Below are positions 8,221-17,567 of a stretch of 41,198 bases of DNA, piece by piece; within the stretch, counting starts at the first letter, position 1; every line of letters begins with the position of its first letter. The translations under genes were made by a program, and so were the position numbers. Under the pieces are notes generated by a model. That model had not been told where the DNA came from and did no database searches. It worked only from the letters and a program-made list of their open reading frames with translations. Origin of the DNA: an uncultured Alistipes sp. (GTDB taxonomy: Bacteria > Bacteroidota > Bacteroidia > Bacteroidales > Rikenellaceae); NCBI GenBank assembly GCA_944321955.1, contig CALUNG010000016.1:1-41198 (forward strand), read 5' to 3'.

Positions 8221-11200
8221 TTAAAGACCGCGACCGTGGCAGTTCTTGTATTTCTTGCCGCTGCCGCACGGACACGGGTCGTTGCGGCCGATCTTCTTCT
8301 CGACCTTTATCGGGGCCGGCTTGCTCTTCTCGTTCTGTCCGGCCTGGGCGGCGGCCTGCATGCGCGAAGCCTGCAGCTTGTTCACGTCGACCTTCGACTG
8401 CTGTGCGCGGGCACGCTGTACCGACTCGGGATTGTTCTCGCGAACGGGTATGTATGCCTTGTTGAGGACGGACAGTACCTCGCGGTTGATCTTCTCGAGC
8501 ATCTTCGAGAAGAGGCCGAACGACTCGAACTTGTAGATCAACAGAGGATCCTTCTGTTCGTATGTCGCGTTCTGAACGCTCTGGCGCAGGTCGTCCATCT
8601 CGCGCAGATGCTCGCGCCATGCGTCGTCGATGGTGGTGAACATGACCACCTTCGAGAACATCTTGTATATCTCGGCACCGTCGGTCTCCTTGCATTTGCG
8701 CAGGTTCACCGGAATGTTGTATCCCAGATGGCCGTCCGTCAACGGGAAGTAGATGTTGCCGTCAAGCTGATCCTTGCGATCTTCGTATATCCGCTGCATG
8801 ACCGGACGGACCGTATCGGCTACGGCCTTCGCACGGCGTGCATAGATGCTCTTGAGATCCTTTACGATCAACTCGACGAGTTCGTTGTGACGGGCGTTCT
8901 CGTATGTCTTTTCGTCGAATGACGGTTCGGTTGCAACCTCACGGATGAGTTCGAGACGTATGCCTTCGTAGTCCCAGCCTTCGTGCGACGATACGAATGC
9001 CTCGGCATAGTCGTACATTATGTTGTTGAGGTCTATTTCGATGCGTTCTCCGTAAAGTGCGTGGCGGCGGCGCGTATAGATCACTTCACGCTGCGAGTTC
9101 ATCACGTCGTCGTACTCGAGCAGACGCTTGCGTATTCCGAAGTTGTTCTCCTCGACCTTCTTCTGGGCGCGCTCGATGGCCTTGCTCATCATGCGGGCCT
9201 GGATTACCTCACCCTCCTGTATGCCCATGCGGTCCATTGCTGCGGCTATACGCTCCGATCCGAACAGACGCATCAAATCATCCTCGAGCGACACGAAGAA
9301 CTGCGACGATCCCGGGTCTCCCTGGCGGCCGGCACGACCTCTCAACTGACGGTCCACACGGCGGCTTTCATGACGCTCGGTACCGATGATCGCAAGACCT
9401 CCGGCAGCCTTCACTTCGGGCGTCAGCTTGATATCGGTACCACGACCCGCCATGTTGGTGGCTATGGTAACCTGTCCCGAACGACCGGCCTCGGCTACTA
9501 TCTGCGCCTCGAGCTGGTGCTGCTTGGCATTGAGGACATTGTGCTTGATGCCGCGGAGCTTGAGCATTCGGCTGAGCAACTCCGATATCTCGACCGACGT
9601 GGTACCGACGAGCACCGGACGTTTCTCGTCGTTTACGAGACGTACGATCTCTTCGATTACGGCATTGTATTTTTCGCGTTTGGTCTTGTATATCAGGTCT
9701 TCGCGGTCATCGCGGATTACCGGCTTGTTGGTGGGTATTACAACTACGTCGAGCTTGTATATGCTCCAGAACTCCGAAGCTTCGGTTTCGGCCGTACCGG
9801 TCATACCGGCCAGCTTGTGATACATACGGAAGTAGTTCTGCAGCGTGATGGTCGCGAACGTTTGTGTGGCGGCCTCGACCTTGACGCGCTCCTTTGCCTC
9901 GATGGCCTGATGCAGTCCGTCCGAGTAGCGGCGTCCCTCGAGGATACGTCCCGTCTGTTCGTCGACGATCTTGACCTTGTTGTCCATGACCACATACTCT
10001 ACATCCTTCTCGAACATCGCGTAAGCCTTGAGCAACTGTATGACCGTATGCACGCGCTCCGACTTGATGGCGTAGTCGTTGATCACCTCGTCGCGCTTGC
10101 GGGCCTTCTCTTCGGGCGAAAGATTCTCCTTTTCGAGGTCGGCTACCTCGCTGCCTATGTCCGGCAATACGAAGAAACCGTCCTCGTTGAAGTATTTCGA
10201 CAACACCTCGTGACCCTTGTCCGTCAGTTCAACCGAATTGAGCTTCTCGTCGATGACGAAGAAGAGTTCGTCGGTGATCTCGGGCATGCGTCGGTTGTTG
10301 TCCTGCATGTATATGTTCTCGGTTTTCTGCAGCAGAGCCTTGACTCCCTGCTCCGAGAGGAACTTGATCAGCGGCTTGTATTTGGGCAGACCCTTGTGTG
10401 CGCGGAGCAGCAGAATGCCTCCCTCCTCGGTTTTGCCTTCGTTGATGAGCTTGCGGGCTTCGGCCAGCAGGTTCGTGACAAAACCTTTCTGCAGATTGTA
10501 CAGGTTCTCGATGGCCGGACGGTACTGCTCGAACATCTGGTCATCGCCCTTGGGAACGGGGCCTGATATGATAAGTGGCGTACGTGCATCGTCGATAAGT
10601 ACCGAGTCGACCTCATCGACAATTGCGTAGTGATGCTTGCGCTGTACGAGGTCTTTGGGCGACGAGGCCATGTTGTCGCGCAGGTAGTCGAAGCCGTATT
10701 CGTTGTTGGTACCGAACGTGATGTCGGCCATGTATGCCTTGCGGCGGGCTTCGGAGTTGGGCTGGTGCTTGTCGATGCAGTCTACGGACAATCCGTGGAA
10801 TTCGTACATCGGGCCCATCCATTCGGAGTCACGACGTGCCAGATAGTCGTTCACAGTGACCATGTGCACGCCTTTGCGGGCGAGGGCATTGAGGAATACG
10901 GGCAGGGTTGCCACGAGGGTTTTACCTTCACCCGTCGCCATCTCGGCGATCTTGCCCTTGTGCAGTACCACGCCGCCGAAGAGCTGTACGTCATAGTGGA
11001 CCATGTCCCACTTGACGTCGTTGCCTCCGGCCATCCAGTGGGTGGCATAGATTGCCTTGTCGCCCGAGATCATAACGAAATCCTTGGTTGCGGCGAGCTG
11101 TCGGTCGAAATCCGTAGCGGTAACCTCCACGGTTTCGTTCTCAGCGAAACGGCGGGCAGTATCCTTCATTATGGCGAATGCCTCGGGCAGTATTTCGTCG

Positions 11201-11517
11201 AGTTTCTGCTCGATCTTGTCGTCTATACGCTTCTCGGTTTCGTCTATGTCCTTCGATATCTTCTCCTTGTCTGAGAGCGATGTCTCGGGCAGTTCGAGTT
11301 TTGCCTTCTGCGAAACTATATGCGCCTCGTCCTCGGCGATGAAATCGGCTATCTCTTTCATCAATGCAGCGCTGCGGCCACGCAGTTCGTCGTTGGTCAG
11401 AGTGCTGATTTTGGGGTATATATCCTTGATTTTAACGAGGTAGGGTTCAACCTCCTTACGGTCCTTGTCGGCTTTTGAGCCGAAGAAGAATTTTATCAGT
11501 CCGGTAAGTATGTCCAT
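8221..11517 (-). CDS. secA: Preprotein translocase ATPase subunit SecA
   Basis: SecA drives export of unfolded preproteins through SecYEG. At 1098 residues it has the long Bacteroidota form. Visible marks: the Q/Walker A segment [32 protein letters not shown], the DEVD Walker B ([23 protein letters not shown]), and the helicase part [12 protein letters not shown] followed by [21 protein letters not shown]. At the C-terminus [17 protein letters not shown] is the zinc-binding SEC-C motif that contacts SecB or ribosomes. The N-terminus ([23 protein letters not shown]) is a normal start. It has its own promoter box at 11547-11554. Confidence 0.98.
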   Translation of the reverse strand: MDILTGLIKFFFGSKADKDRKEVEPYLVKIKDIYPKISTLTNDELRGRSAALMKEIADFIAEDEAHIVSQKAKLELPETSLSDKEKISKDIDETEKRIDDKIEQKLDEILPEAFAIMKDTARRFAENETVEVTATDFDRQLAATKDFVMISGDKAIYATHWMAGGNDVKWDMVHYDVQLFGGVVLHKGKIAEMATGEGKTLVATLPVFLNALARKGVHMVTVNDYLARRDSEWMGPMYEFHGLSVDCIDKHQPNSEARRKAYMADITFGTNNEYGFDYLRDNMASSPKDLVQRKHHYAIVDEVDSVLIDDARTPLIISGPVPKGDDQMFEQYRPAIENLYNLQKGFVTNLLAEARKLINEGKTEEGGILLLRAHKGLPKYKPLIKFLSEQGVKALLQKTENIYMQDNNRRMPEITDELFFVIDEKLNSVELTDKGHEVLSKYFNEDGFFVLPDIGSEVADLEKENLSPEEKARKRDEVINDYAIKSERVHTVIQLLKAYAMFEKDVEYVVMDNKVKIVDEQTGRILEGRRYSDGLHQAIEAKERVKVEAATQTFATITLQNYFRMYHKLAGMTGTAETEASEFWSIYKLDVVVIPTNKPVIRDDREDLIYKTKREKYNAVIEEIVRLVNDEKRPVLVGTTSVEISELLSRMLKLRGIKHNVLNAKQHQLEAQIVAEAGRSGQVTIATNMAGRGTDIKLTPEVKAAGGLAIIGTERHESRRVDRQLRGRAGRQGDPGSSQFFVSLEDDLMRLFGSERIAAAMDRMGIQEGEVIQARMMSKAIERAQKKVEENNFGIRKRLLEYDDVMNSQREVIYTRRRHALYGERIEIDLNNIMYDYAEAFVSSHEGWDYEGIRLELIREVATEPSFDEKTYENARHNELVELIVKDLKSIYARRAKAVADTVRPVMQRIYEDRKDQLDGNIYFPLTDGHLGYNIPVNLRKCKETDGAEIYKMFSKVVMFTTIDDAWREHLREMDDLRQSVQNATYEQKDPLLIYKFESFGLFSKMLEKINREVLSVLNKAYIPVRENNPESVQRARAQQSKVDVNKLQASRMQAAAQAGQNEKSKPAPIKVEKKIGRNDPCPCGSGKKYKNCHGRGL

Positions 11518-11546
11518 TATAATGAGCTTTTCGTTAATTAACGCGC

Positions 11547-11554
11547 CAAAGATA
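11547..11554 (-). promoter_or_regulatory. -7 box TATCTTTG for secA
   Basis: Minus-strand TATCTTTG fits TAnnTTTG; it ends 29 nt before the secA ATG. The -33 region is not clear. The rest of 11555-11703 holds no convincing gene. Confidence 0.65.
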
Positions 11555-11703
11555 CGTATTTTTTATCTTATTCGGAAACATGCGCGCAATAAATAACGGC
11601 TCCGGATCTTACGTGTTTCGAGTCTGTTGTTTCAATATTTCAAGGACGGTAGCGGCGGCCGTGATTCTTTGCATGTTTACGTCTGCAACAGATGGTACGG
11701 ATG

Positions 11704-12654
11704 TTATTTTGACTTCATCACGTTTTCCACGATACGTCGACCGATCGGACATTCGCTGCATCGTGCGTGTGCGCAGTATTCGTTGCCGAGCTGCAGCAGG
11801 GCCTGCGTCTCGAAGGCATTGGACGGCATTACACCGTTGGCGCGCCATCTGTCAATGCGTGAATTGATCTCGGCCGGTATCTTCTCGAGCAGGGTGATGG
11901 CCCTGTCGCGCAGCCGGTCGTTGTTCATGTAGCTTCCGTAGGCGTATTGCAGTTGTGCGACTACGTTGATGCCAAGAATATTGGCCTTGGAACTGCCGAT
12001 GCGTTTTACCGTATCGACCGATGTTCTGGCCGGCAGGAAATGACTCAGCCAATACCCCGAAGCGCTGACATCGAACAGGACGGCGACATCCTTCGGCGTG
12101 CGGCACTCGAGTATCGAGTCCATGACGAAATTGCGCTGCGACAGAAATGCGGCGGCTTGTGCCAGACGCAACACCGGATGATTGTGCGGATATATGCGGG
12201 TGGTTTTCCACTCTGAAGGCGACATCGGAGTGATACCGTGTTTATGCGAAAGGTATGAAAATTCGCTCTTGAGGCCGAGCGTATATTCGTCGTCGCAATG
12301 GCTCTCCAGCAGACCCGATGCCCCGATGAGCAGAGCCTCAAGCGACCGCAGCGATCGCCCGTATCTCAATACGACGGCATACGGGACTCGTGTCGCGAGG
12401 GTTTCGAATGCCTGGCTGTTGTTCGGGGCTCCGAGGTAGTGCAACAGCAGTGTATAGAATGTCTGGTTCCAGTTCTCGAGCGAGGCGACATATATTGCGT
12501 GTATGTCGTCGTTCTTGCGCTTGAGGCGCTCGTATCCGAGCGACGTGTAGATTTCGGTTCTGTGCAGCGCGTCGAGTTGTGACAAATAACCTCCGCAGGC
12601 ACAGGTAGCTGCGCCTGCCTCGAGCCGGTTCAACATTCGCCGCACGGGATCCAT
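11704..12654 (-). CDS. DUF2851 family protein, apparently N-terminally short
   Basis: A 316-residue protein matching the later part of DUF2851. Visible marks are an ERLKRKNDDI segment, EALLIGASGLLE, EFSYLSHKHGI, RLAQAAAFL, ILGINVVAQLQYAYG, LLEKIPAEINSRIDRW and a C-terminal cysteine cluster EYCAHARCSECPIGRRIV. From memory the family is usually about 420 residues with an N-terminal domain of roughly 100 residues (W-x-x-G-x-VEIH region). That part is absent here, and the SufT-like gene ends only 3 nt before this ATG, so no room exists for it. The function of the family is unknown. It is the last gene of the suf-containing minus-strand cluster. Confidence 0.8.
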   Translation of the reverse strand: MDPVRRMLNRLEAGAATCACGGYLSQLDALHRTEIYTSLGYERLKRKNDDIHAIYVASLENWNQTFYTLLLHYLGAPNNSQAFETLATRVPYAVVLRYGRSLRSLEALLIGASGLLESHCDDEYTLGLKSEFSYLSHKHGITPMSPSEWKTTRIYPHNHPVLRLAQAAAFLSQRNFVMDSILECRTPKDVAVLFDVSASGYWLSHFLPARTSVDTVKRIGSSKANILGINVVAQLQYAYGSYMNNDRLRDRAITLLEKIPAEINSRIDRWRANGVMPSNAFETQALLQLGNEYCAHARCSECPIGRRIVENVMKSK

Positions 12655-12657
12655 GAC

Positions 12658-12978
12658 TCAGAGCATGTTGAGTTCGAGTTTGGCCTCGTCGGACATCATG
12701 CTCTTGTCCCATACGGGATCGAACGTGAGTATGACATCCACCGACTTTACGCCGTCGACCTTTGCCACCTGCGTGTTGACATCCTCGACAAGCATGTCTG
12801 CCATAGGGCAGTTGGGGGCTGTAAGGGTCATGCGTATCGTGGCCACGCCCGTAGGTTCGAAATCTATTTCGTAGACGAGACCGAGATCGTAGATGTTGAC
12901 CGATATCTCGGGGTCGTATATGTTCTTGAGTGTAAGGACAATGTCCTGCTCCACCTTCAAAATCTCTTCCGGTGTCAT
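12658..12978 (-). CDS. MIP18/DUF59 family Fe-S assembly protein (SufT-like)
   Basis: A 106-residue single-domain DUF59 protein: EEILKVEQDIVLTLKNIYDPEISVNIYDLGLVYEI, then TLTAPNCPMADML with the conserved Cys, and FDPVWDKSMMSDEAKLEL at the end. Relatives (SufT, eukaryotic MIP18) help mature Fe-S proteins. It sits 12 nt after the SufE gene, which supports a role in Fe-S assembly or repair. No sufBCDS genes lie in the window. Confidence 0.9.
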   Translation of the reverse strand: MTPEEILKVEQDIVLTLKNIYDPEISVNIYDLGLVYEIDFEPTGVATIRMTLTAPNCPMADMLVEDVNTQVAKVDGVKSVDVILTFDPVWDKSMMSDEAKLELNML

Positions 12979-12990
12979 CGTATAGGCTTT

Positions 12991-13419
12991 TTAAGCGTCT
13001 GCATGATGCTGGTTTGCGAAGGCCAGCGCATACATTTTCATCTGTTTGACCATTGCCAGCAATCCGTTGCTGCGTGTTGGCGAGAGGTTTTCGCTGAGAC
13101 CTATCGCATCGATGAAGTAGAGATCGAGGTCGGTGATCTCCTGCGGCGTGCGGCCGTTCATCACACGTATCAATAACGCGATGATGCCTTTTGTTATTAT
13201 GGCGTCGCTGTCGGCCGTGTAGAATACATGCCCCTCCTCGAGTCGGGCATCGACCCACACGCGTGACTGACAACCGTTGATCAGGTAGCGGTCGTTGCGG
13301 TGTTTGGGGTCGATTTCGGGCAACGAGTTGCCAAGTTCGATCAGGTAGTCGTACTTGTCGAGCCAATCGTCGAAAACCGAGAATTCGTCGATGATTTCGT
13401 CCTGTACCTTGTCTTTCAT
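12991..13419 (-). CDS. sufE: SufE family sulfur acceptor protein
   Basis: SufE accepts persulfide sulfur from the cysteine desulfurase SufS and passes it to the Fe-S scaffold. The 142-residue sequence shows the family pattern: DEFSVFDDWLDKYDYLIELGNSLP, then RYLINGCQSRVWVDA with the catalytic Cys in NGCQSRVW, and a C-terminal GLSENLSPTRSNGLLAMVKQMK. It follows the phosphatase-like gene by 19 nt and precedes the SufT-like gene by 12 nt. Confidence 0.94.
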   Translation of the reverse strand: MKDKVQDEIIDEFSVFDDWLDKYDYLIELGNSLPEIDPKHRNDRYLINGCQSRVWVDARLEEGHVFYTADSDAIITKGIIALLIRVMNGRTPQEITDLDLYFIDAIGLSENLSPTRSNGLLAMVKQMKMYALAFANQHHADA

Positions 13420-13438
13420 CTCTTATGGACTTTTCGTG

Positions 13439-15046
13439 TTATTTCAATTTCAGTACCGAGCCTTCCGATGCCGACGGTTCGGATATGCCGATCAGCCGTG
13501 CGGTAGTGGGGGCTACGGATGTCATGTCGACCGCTTCGTCATGGCGTTGCGGTGCGATGCCGGCGCCCCAGAATACCAGAGGCACGTGGGTATCGTAACC
13601 GTACATCGAGCCCGAGTGCGAGCGGCAATCATCGCGCTCCTCGATCCATTCGGGCATCAGGTTGATGATGACGTCTCCCGAACGTCTCGGATAGAAGCTG
13701 TTCTGCATCTTCTGTGCATATCCGCTGCCAAAGTAGCTCGTTCGCATGGCCGTCGACGACAACGCATGCGATACGCCGCGGAACTGCATGGCAAACGTGG
13801 CCACTTCGTTCTGAACGTCGGCGATTGACATGTCCTTGTCGTAGATGATGTTGTGGTTGATGTATATCGAGTGGTCGATATACCCGAGAATCCACTCTCC
13901 CTGGCCGTAACGTGCGCTGAGGAACGCGTTGACAATCACCTCGAACTGCCGTACGTTGAATCGCCTGCGCTCTTCCCGGCCGCTGTCGAACGACGGGCTC
14001 GTGCCGTGATCCGATGTGAGTACCACCAGCAGCGAACGTTCATCCTTGACATGCGTGCACACATAGTCGAGGAACTGGTCGAGATCGTTGTCGAGGCTGT
14101 AGAGCATGTCCTCGTATTCGACCGATTCGGGTCCGAAACGCTCGGCTATGTTGCGTGACGTGTCGAGGCAGATGTTAAGTATGTCGGTGTGGTCGTCGGC
14201 TCCCATGTTCATGCTCGTGACGGCATACTTTGCGAAGTCGAGCAACATGGTATTGCCCGCCGGCGTACGTGTAATCTTTTCACGGTCATTCAGCTGTTCT
14301 ACTGCCGTCTGCTGACGCGGACGGGTGTTTTTAGTCATCTGCTCGAGCATGACGATGGACGATGAGCGCGAATTGAGATATTTGTCGCGGTTGAAACGGC
14401 TCTGCCACGTTCCGGTCAGGAAACGTCCGTGCAGATCCTCGTCGTTGTACTCCTTGACCCATCCCGGAAGGTATGGCGTATAGTACGACGATGTGGCCCA
14501 CCGGCAGCGATTCATATCCATCCAGAACGTGTATCCGGCCTTGCCTCCCATGACTACGGCCGATTCGGGATCTATTGCTACCGTCACAATCCGGCTGCAG
14601 CTGTCGGCCTGCATCATTGCGTCGTTGAGCGTGGGGGCTATCAGGTTGTGCGGCGAATGGCATCCTTCACCGTCGCGGCAGTCGAGACCCGTAACCTCGT
14701 CGTCGACCGTGAGATATACGTTATTGTTGTTGGCGTAGTCGCTCCAGCGGCGAGAAACAACGCCGTGTGTCGACGGCATGGCTCCCGTGGACAACGTTGC
14801 CAGCGATACCGGCGTCAGAGTCTGCATGTAGTTGTAGCGGCTGTCGGTAAATACCGCTCCGCCGTCGATCAGACGTCGGAAACCTCCTTCGCTGAAGTTC
14901 GAGGCATAACGTTCGATGTCGTCGGCGCGCATCGAGCTTACCACTATGTTGATTACGAGTTTGGGTCGTTCTGCTGCAAGCGATGTCATGGACGATGCCC
15001 CGAGCATCAGGGCGAGAACGGATGTCTTTATGATATGGGCAGTCAT
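13439..15046 (-). CDS. Exported alkaline-phosphatase-superfamily protein with degenerate metal site
   Basis: A 535-residue protein (ATG at 15046 with GGAGACG upstream) and a signal peptide ending near SLAA. The fold is that of PafA-like phosphatases: MRADDIERY, GGFRRLIDGGAVF, TLTPVSLATLSTGAMPSTHGVV (candidate nucleophile Thr78), RFGPESVEYEDM, TSDHGT (Asp346/His347) and YDTHVPLVFWG. Three metal-ligand positions of PafA are changed: the Asp of VVDQM is Ser37, the Asp of the STDYVGH motif is Arg298 and its His is Glu302. The PGH after the nucleophile is also lost. I infer a pseudo-enzyme that may bind rather than hydrolyse. Its promoter box lies at 15073-15080. Confidence 0.85.
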   Translation of the reverse strand: MTAHIIKTSVLALMLGASSMTSLAAERPKLVINIVVSSMRADDIERYASNFSEGGFRRLIDGGAVFTDSRYNYMQTLTPVSLATLSTGAMPSTHGVVSRRWSDYANNNNVYLTVDDEVTGLDCRDGEGCHSPHNLIAPTLNDAMMQADSCSRIVTVAIDPESAVVMGGKAGYTFWMDMNRCRWATSSYYTPYLPGWVKEYNDEDLHGRFLTGTWQSRFNRDKYLNSRSSSIVMLEQMTKNTRPRQQTAVEQLNDREKITRTPAGNTMLLDFAKYAVTSMNMGADDHTDILNICLDTSRNIAERFGPESVEYEDMLYSLDNDLDQFLDYVCTHVKDERSLLVVLTSDHGTSPSFDSGREERRRFNVRQFEVIVNAFLSARYGQGEWILGYIDHSIYINHNIIYDKDMSIADVQNEVATFAMQFRGVSHALSSTAMRTSYFGSGYAQKMQNSFYPRRSGDVIINLMPEWIEERDDCRSHSGSMYGYDTHVPLVFWGAGIAPQRHDEAVDMTSVAPTTARLIGISEPSASEGSVLKLK

Positions 15047-15072
15047 TGTTGTTCGTCTCCTTTTTCGGGCAA

Positions 15073-15080
15073 CAAAAATA
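15073..15080 (-). promoter_or_regulatory. -7 box TATTTTTG for the phosphatase-like gene
   Basis: Minus-strand TATTTTTG fits TAnnTTTG and lies 26 nt before the ATG at 15046, with a GGAGA ribosome-binding site between them. The following suf genes are probably co-transcribed from it. Confidence 0.6.
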
Positions 15081-15119
15081 CTGAAAAAATCGGAATGTTG
15101 CTCGAATTGTGGCCTCGGC

Positions 15120-16082
15120 TTACAGAAACGACTCGAAATGGTGACGTTCCGCCGACAGATCGACCTTTCCGCCCAAGGCGTCGATTGCTTCGATGTTGCG
15201 TCGGCAGAAGGTACGGAAGGCATCGCTCGAGGCATTGAGCGGCCTGTGTTCTGCAGCCGCGACTATCTTGAGGACACGCGGCATCATTTCGATCGTTTCG
15301 GGTGACAGTGCAGCCCCGAAGAACTTCTCGCCGATATATTCTATGGCTTTGGCCGAAGGGTGAACCAGATCGTCGGCGTAGAAACGATAGTCGCGCAGGT
15401 CGTCGTTCAGTATCTCGTATGCCGGGAAATAGTCGGCCGAGGGGTATGCAGCCACAAGCTCCGCTACGGCGAGTTTGAGCGTAGCCTTGCTCAGAAAGTT
15501 CTCGTCGGCGCCGTCGCCGAGGTGACGTACCGGACTGACCGTGAATATTACGTGCTTCCCCTTCAGCGGGCCTTCCATCATCGATGTCAGTAGCCCGACC
15601 GTTTCGTCGGCGGAGAGGCGTCTGCGCCTGAATTCCGAAGATGGCTGCTTGTGACAGTTTGCGACAATGGTCCCCGAATCCTTCAACTCGTAAACCCATG
15701 CGGTGCCGAGCGTAATTATAATGCAGTCGGCATTTGTCAATGCCTCGGCTCCCTGTTCAATGGCCGCATTCATCCTGTCGAGGGCCTCTTCGGCCGACGT
15801 GGCCGAGAATGATCCGTGAAAATCGTAGCAGAACCAAATGCCGTTGCTCTCGTGCAGCTCTTCGCGGGTGACATGTCGGCGAGACTCCAATCGCTCCAAT
15901 GTCGCCGCTATCGATGCCGGATTGAACATTATGCCGGTCGGGTTTGCCGTAATGCGGAACTTCGCACGTCGCAGCAATGCCGACATGTTGTCGGCGAAGC
16001 ATGACCCTACGGCCAGTATGTTGCTGTTGTAGCCTGTCTTTGCGGTAAACGGCACGACATCTACCTCGGTACGGAACTTCAT
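15120..16082 (-). CDS. GSCFA domain protein
   Basis: A 320-residue protein with the name-giving motif GSCFADN at about residues 27-33, followed by TANPTGIMFNPASIA. Further on come ITLGTAWVYEL, FTVSPVRHLGDG, YFPAYEILNDDLRDYRFYADDLVHPS. The GSCFA family is related to SGNH/GDSL esterases, and the Ser after Gly in GSC plus the C-terminal DDLVHPS (Asp-x-x-His) could be the catalytic set. The substrate is unknown. The start ATG overlaps the stop of the preceding GNAT gene by 4 nt, so the two are coupled. 73 nt separate it from the phosphatase-like gene. Confidence 0.92.
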   Translation of the reverse strand: MKFRTEVDVVPFTAKTGYNSNILAVGSCFADNMSALLRRAKFRITANPTGIMFNPASIAATLERLESRRHVTREELHESNGIWFCYDFHGSFSATSAEEALDRMNAAIEQGAEALTNADCIIITLGTAWVYELKDSGTIVANCHKQPSSEFRRRRLSADETVGLLTSMMEGPLKGKHVIFTVSPVRHLGDGADENFLSKATLKLAVAELVAAYPSADYFPAYEILNDDLRDYRFYADDLVHPSAKAIEYIGEKFFGAALSPETIEMMPRVLKIVAAAEHRPLNASSDAFRTFCRRNIEAIDALGGKVDLSAERHHFESFL

Positions 16083-16618
16083 TGCTCTGGAATATTGTAG
16101 ACTGTTGCGTATATAACGCGGCGTATGGTCTTGAATTCGTCTTCTGCAAGCTGCCTGCCGAATGACAGCAGATGCATGGGTATTGGTTGCTGTTCGGGCG
16201 AATACGACGGTTGCGCATACGGAAACGGGGCTATGAAAAAGCCGTGGCGCGAATAGAATCCCAACCTGCGGCGGCTCAAGTCGTCCGTTGCGGTTTCGGC
16301 TTCGAGAACCACAAGTTTGTCGCAGCGTCCGGTAAACTCGTCAATGACCTTTCCTCCCGTGCCGCCGCCGCGTATCTGCGGCGATATGGCGAAATGTTCG
16401 GCATATATGAACTTTCCGAGATCCCAGTGGGTAAGGAATCCGGCGAAATCTCCATCGCGCTCGACCTTTTCCACCCGGAACATGTCGCATTCGCAGGCGA
16501 GATGCTCGAGCGATGAGATCGGTCGGCGCTCCTTTTCCGGAAACGATTCGATGTACAGGGCGATGAATCGTTCCCAATCGTGCTTGTCGGTCGGTGTTAT
16601 TCTTCGTAGTGCAATCAT
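16079..16618 (-). CDS. GNAT family N-acetyltransferase
   Basis: A 179-residue protein. The central segment IYAEHFAISPQIRGGGTGGKVIDEFTGR holds the acetyl-CoA pyrophosphate-binding motif (R-G-x-G-T-G-G-K), followed by LVVLEAE and RRRLGFYSRHGFF, typical of the C-terminal half of GNAT folds. The substrate cannot be told. It is the first gene of a pair with the GSCFA gene (4-nt overlap). A hairpin at 16661-16690 separates it from the zeta-like module upstream. Confidence 0.88.
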   Translation of the reverse strand: MIALRRITPTDKHDWERFIALYIESFPEKERRPISSLEHLACECDMFRVEKVERDGDFAGFLTHWDLGKFIYAEHFAISPQIRGGGTGGKVIDEFTGRCDKLVVLEAETATDDLSRRRLGFYSRHGFFIAPFPYAQPSYSPEQQPIPMHLLSFGRQLAEDEFKTIRRVIYATVYNIPEQ

Positions 16619-16660
16619 ATCGTTGAATGTTTGGTTGTAGCCTGTCGTTAAAGCATGCCG

Positions 16661-16690
16661 AACCCCGCACGGCTTTCGTGGTGCGGGGTT
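16661..16690. terminator. Hairpin after the zeta-like module
   Basis: Perfect 10-bp stem AACCCCGCAC (16661-16670) with GTGCGGGGTT (16681-16690). It lies 31 nt after the stop of the 51-residue gene on the minus strand. There is no long T run, so termination may be partial. Confidence 0.6.
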
Positions 16691-16721
16691 TATCGGGCTC
16701 GTGCATGAGCCGTGCAGCGTG

Positions 16722-16877
16722 TCAGATTTCGGAAGCCTTCACGTGGAGGATCTTTCCTTCGCGCATGATGACGAGCTCGCCGCCCTCCTTTTTTGTCTTC
16801 TCGATCAGGCGTTTGCGTGCGAGCAGTATTCCTGCGTTTATTTTTTCCTGCATCTGCTTTATTTCAATTTCGCTCAT
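16722..16877 (-). CDS. Small 51-residue protein paired with the zeta-like kinase
   Basis: This short gene encodes a 51-residue protein beginning MSEIEIKQMQEKINAGILLA and ending HVKASEI. The first half is a predicted charged helix (IKQMQEKINAGILLARKRLIEKTKKEGG) and the second a short beta hairpin (ELVIMREGKILHV). Its ATG lies inside the last codons of the zeta-like gene (14-nt overlap), indicating translational coupling. Its size, position and charge suggest an antitoxin or regulator of that kinase, but this is inference; I do not recognise a named family. A hairpin follows at 16661-16690. Confidence 0.75.
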   Translation of the reverse strand: MSEIEIKQMQEKINAGILLARKRLIEKTKKEGGELVIMREGKILHVKASEI

Positions 16878-17451
16878 AGTCTTTAATCGTTTGGTATGAT
16901 AACGGGTCTTTTATCTCGGTTGTTGTGTTCAGCCCTCCAGAAGCCACGATGCGAATCTTCAGATCGGCCGAGCTGTTGTCGTAAATGACCCAGTAGTTGC
17001 AAATTGGGGTATATAGAGCCATCAGGTTTCTTATGCCGCTGAAATATCGGCGGCGGATCGTATCCGACGGAATATTGTGTCCGCCCTCATTGACGCGCGT
17101 AGCCACACGTTCTATTGCCTGCTCCGGGGTTGGCAGCCAGAAGAACAGCAGCGATACGAAATAGCCCTTGCTTTGTGCCTGTTCGATGAACTTCACGTAC
17201 GAACGCGAGGCCAGTGTGGTCTCGAACGCAAAATCCTCGTCCATCGAAAGCAGGTCGTACATGCGTTGCAACATCAGCCTTCCGGCATCTATCGCCACGC
17301 TTTCGGGGTTGAACGGCGAGAGGCCCTTGGCTATCTCGTCGGCATTCACGAACTCCCGGCAGTTGAGCATCTCGGGCAGTATCGTGTATGATGCAGTGGT
17401 CTTGCCTGCACCGTTGCAACCTGCTATGATGAACAACTTGGGCATATCCAT
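16864..17451 (-). CDS. Zeta toxin-like P-loop kinase
   Basis: A 195-residue protein from the ATG at 17451 (MDMPKLF; a second ATG at 17445 is possible). The P-loop AGCNGAGKTTAS lies near residues 10-21, followed by EFVNADEIAKGLSPFNPES, DFAFETTLASRSYVKFI and the basic VNEGGHNIPSDTIRRRYFSG. This matches the zeta toxin/COG4185 group, some of which phosphorylate UDP-N-acetylglucosamine. The promoter at 17465-17496 lies just upstream, so the much longer open frame extending to 17727 is not real. It overlaps a 51-residue partner gene, forming a candidate toxin-antitoxin pair; the target is unproven. Confidence 0.87.
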   Translation of the reverse strand: MDMPKLFIIAGCNGAGKTTASYTILPEMLNCREFVNADEIAKGLSPFNPESVAIDAGRLMLQRMYDLLSMDEDFAFETTLASRSYVKFIEQAQSKGYFVSLLFFWLPTPEQAIERVATRVNEGGHNIPSDTIRRRYFSGIRNLMALYTPICNYWVIYDNSSADLKIRIVASGGLNTTTEIKDPLSYQTIKDYERN

Positions 17452-17464
17452 ATCTTTAGCAAGG

Positions 17465-17496
17465 CAAAGATAAGCATTTTCATTCATTAGTGCAAA
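17465..17496 (-). promoter_or_regulatory. Promoter of the zeta-like module
   Basis: On the minus strand TTTG (17493-17496), a 20-nt spacer and TATCTTTG (17465-17472). The -7 box ends 13 nt before the ATG at 17451, which decides the start and makes the module independent of the AraC gene. Confidence 0.75.
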
Positions 17497-17567
17497 AGTT
17501 CTTTTTCCGTGAGCCTGCACTAATTGTGCCCGGGAAGTCCGCCCGAATGTCATATTTGGGCAGACTG

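Noticed and set aside
8983-10566. Plus-strand open frame of 527 codons inside secA
   Set aside because: Antisense to a certain gene and lacking any family motif. The long frame follows from the codon bias of secA.
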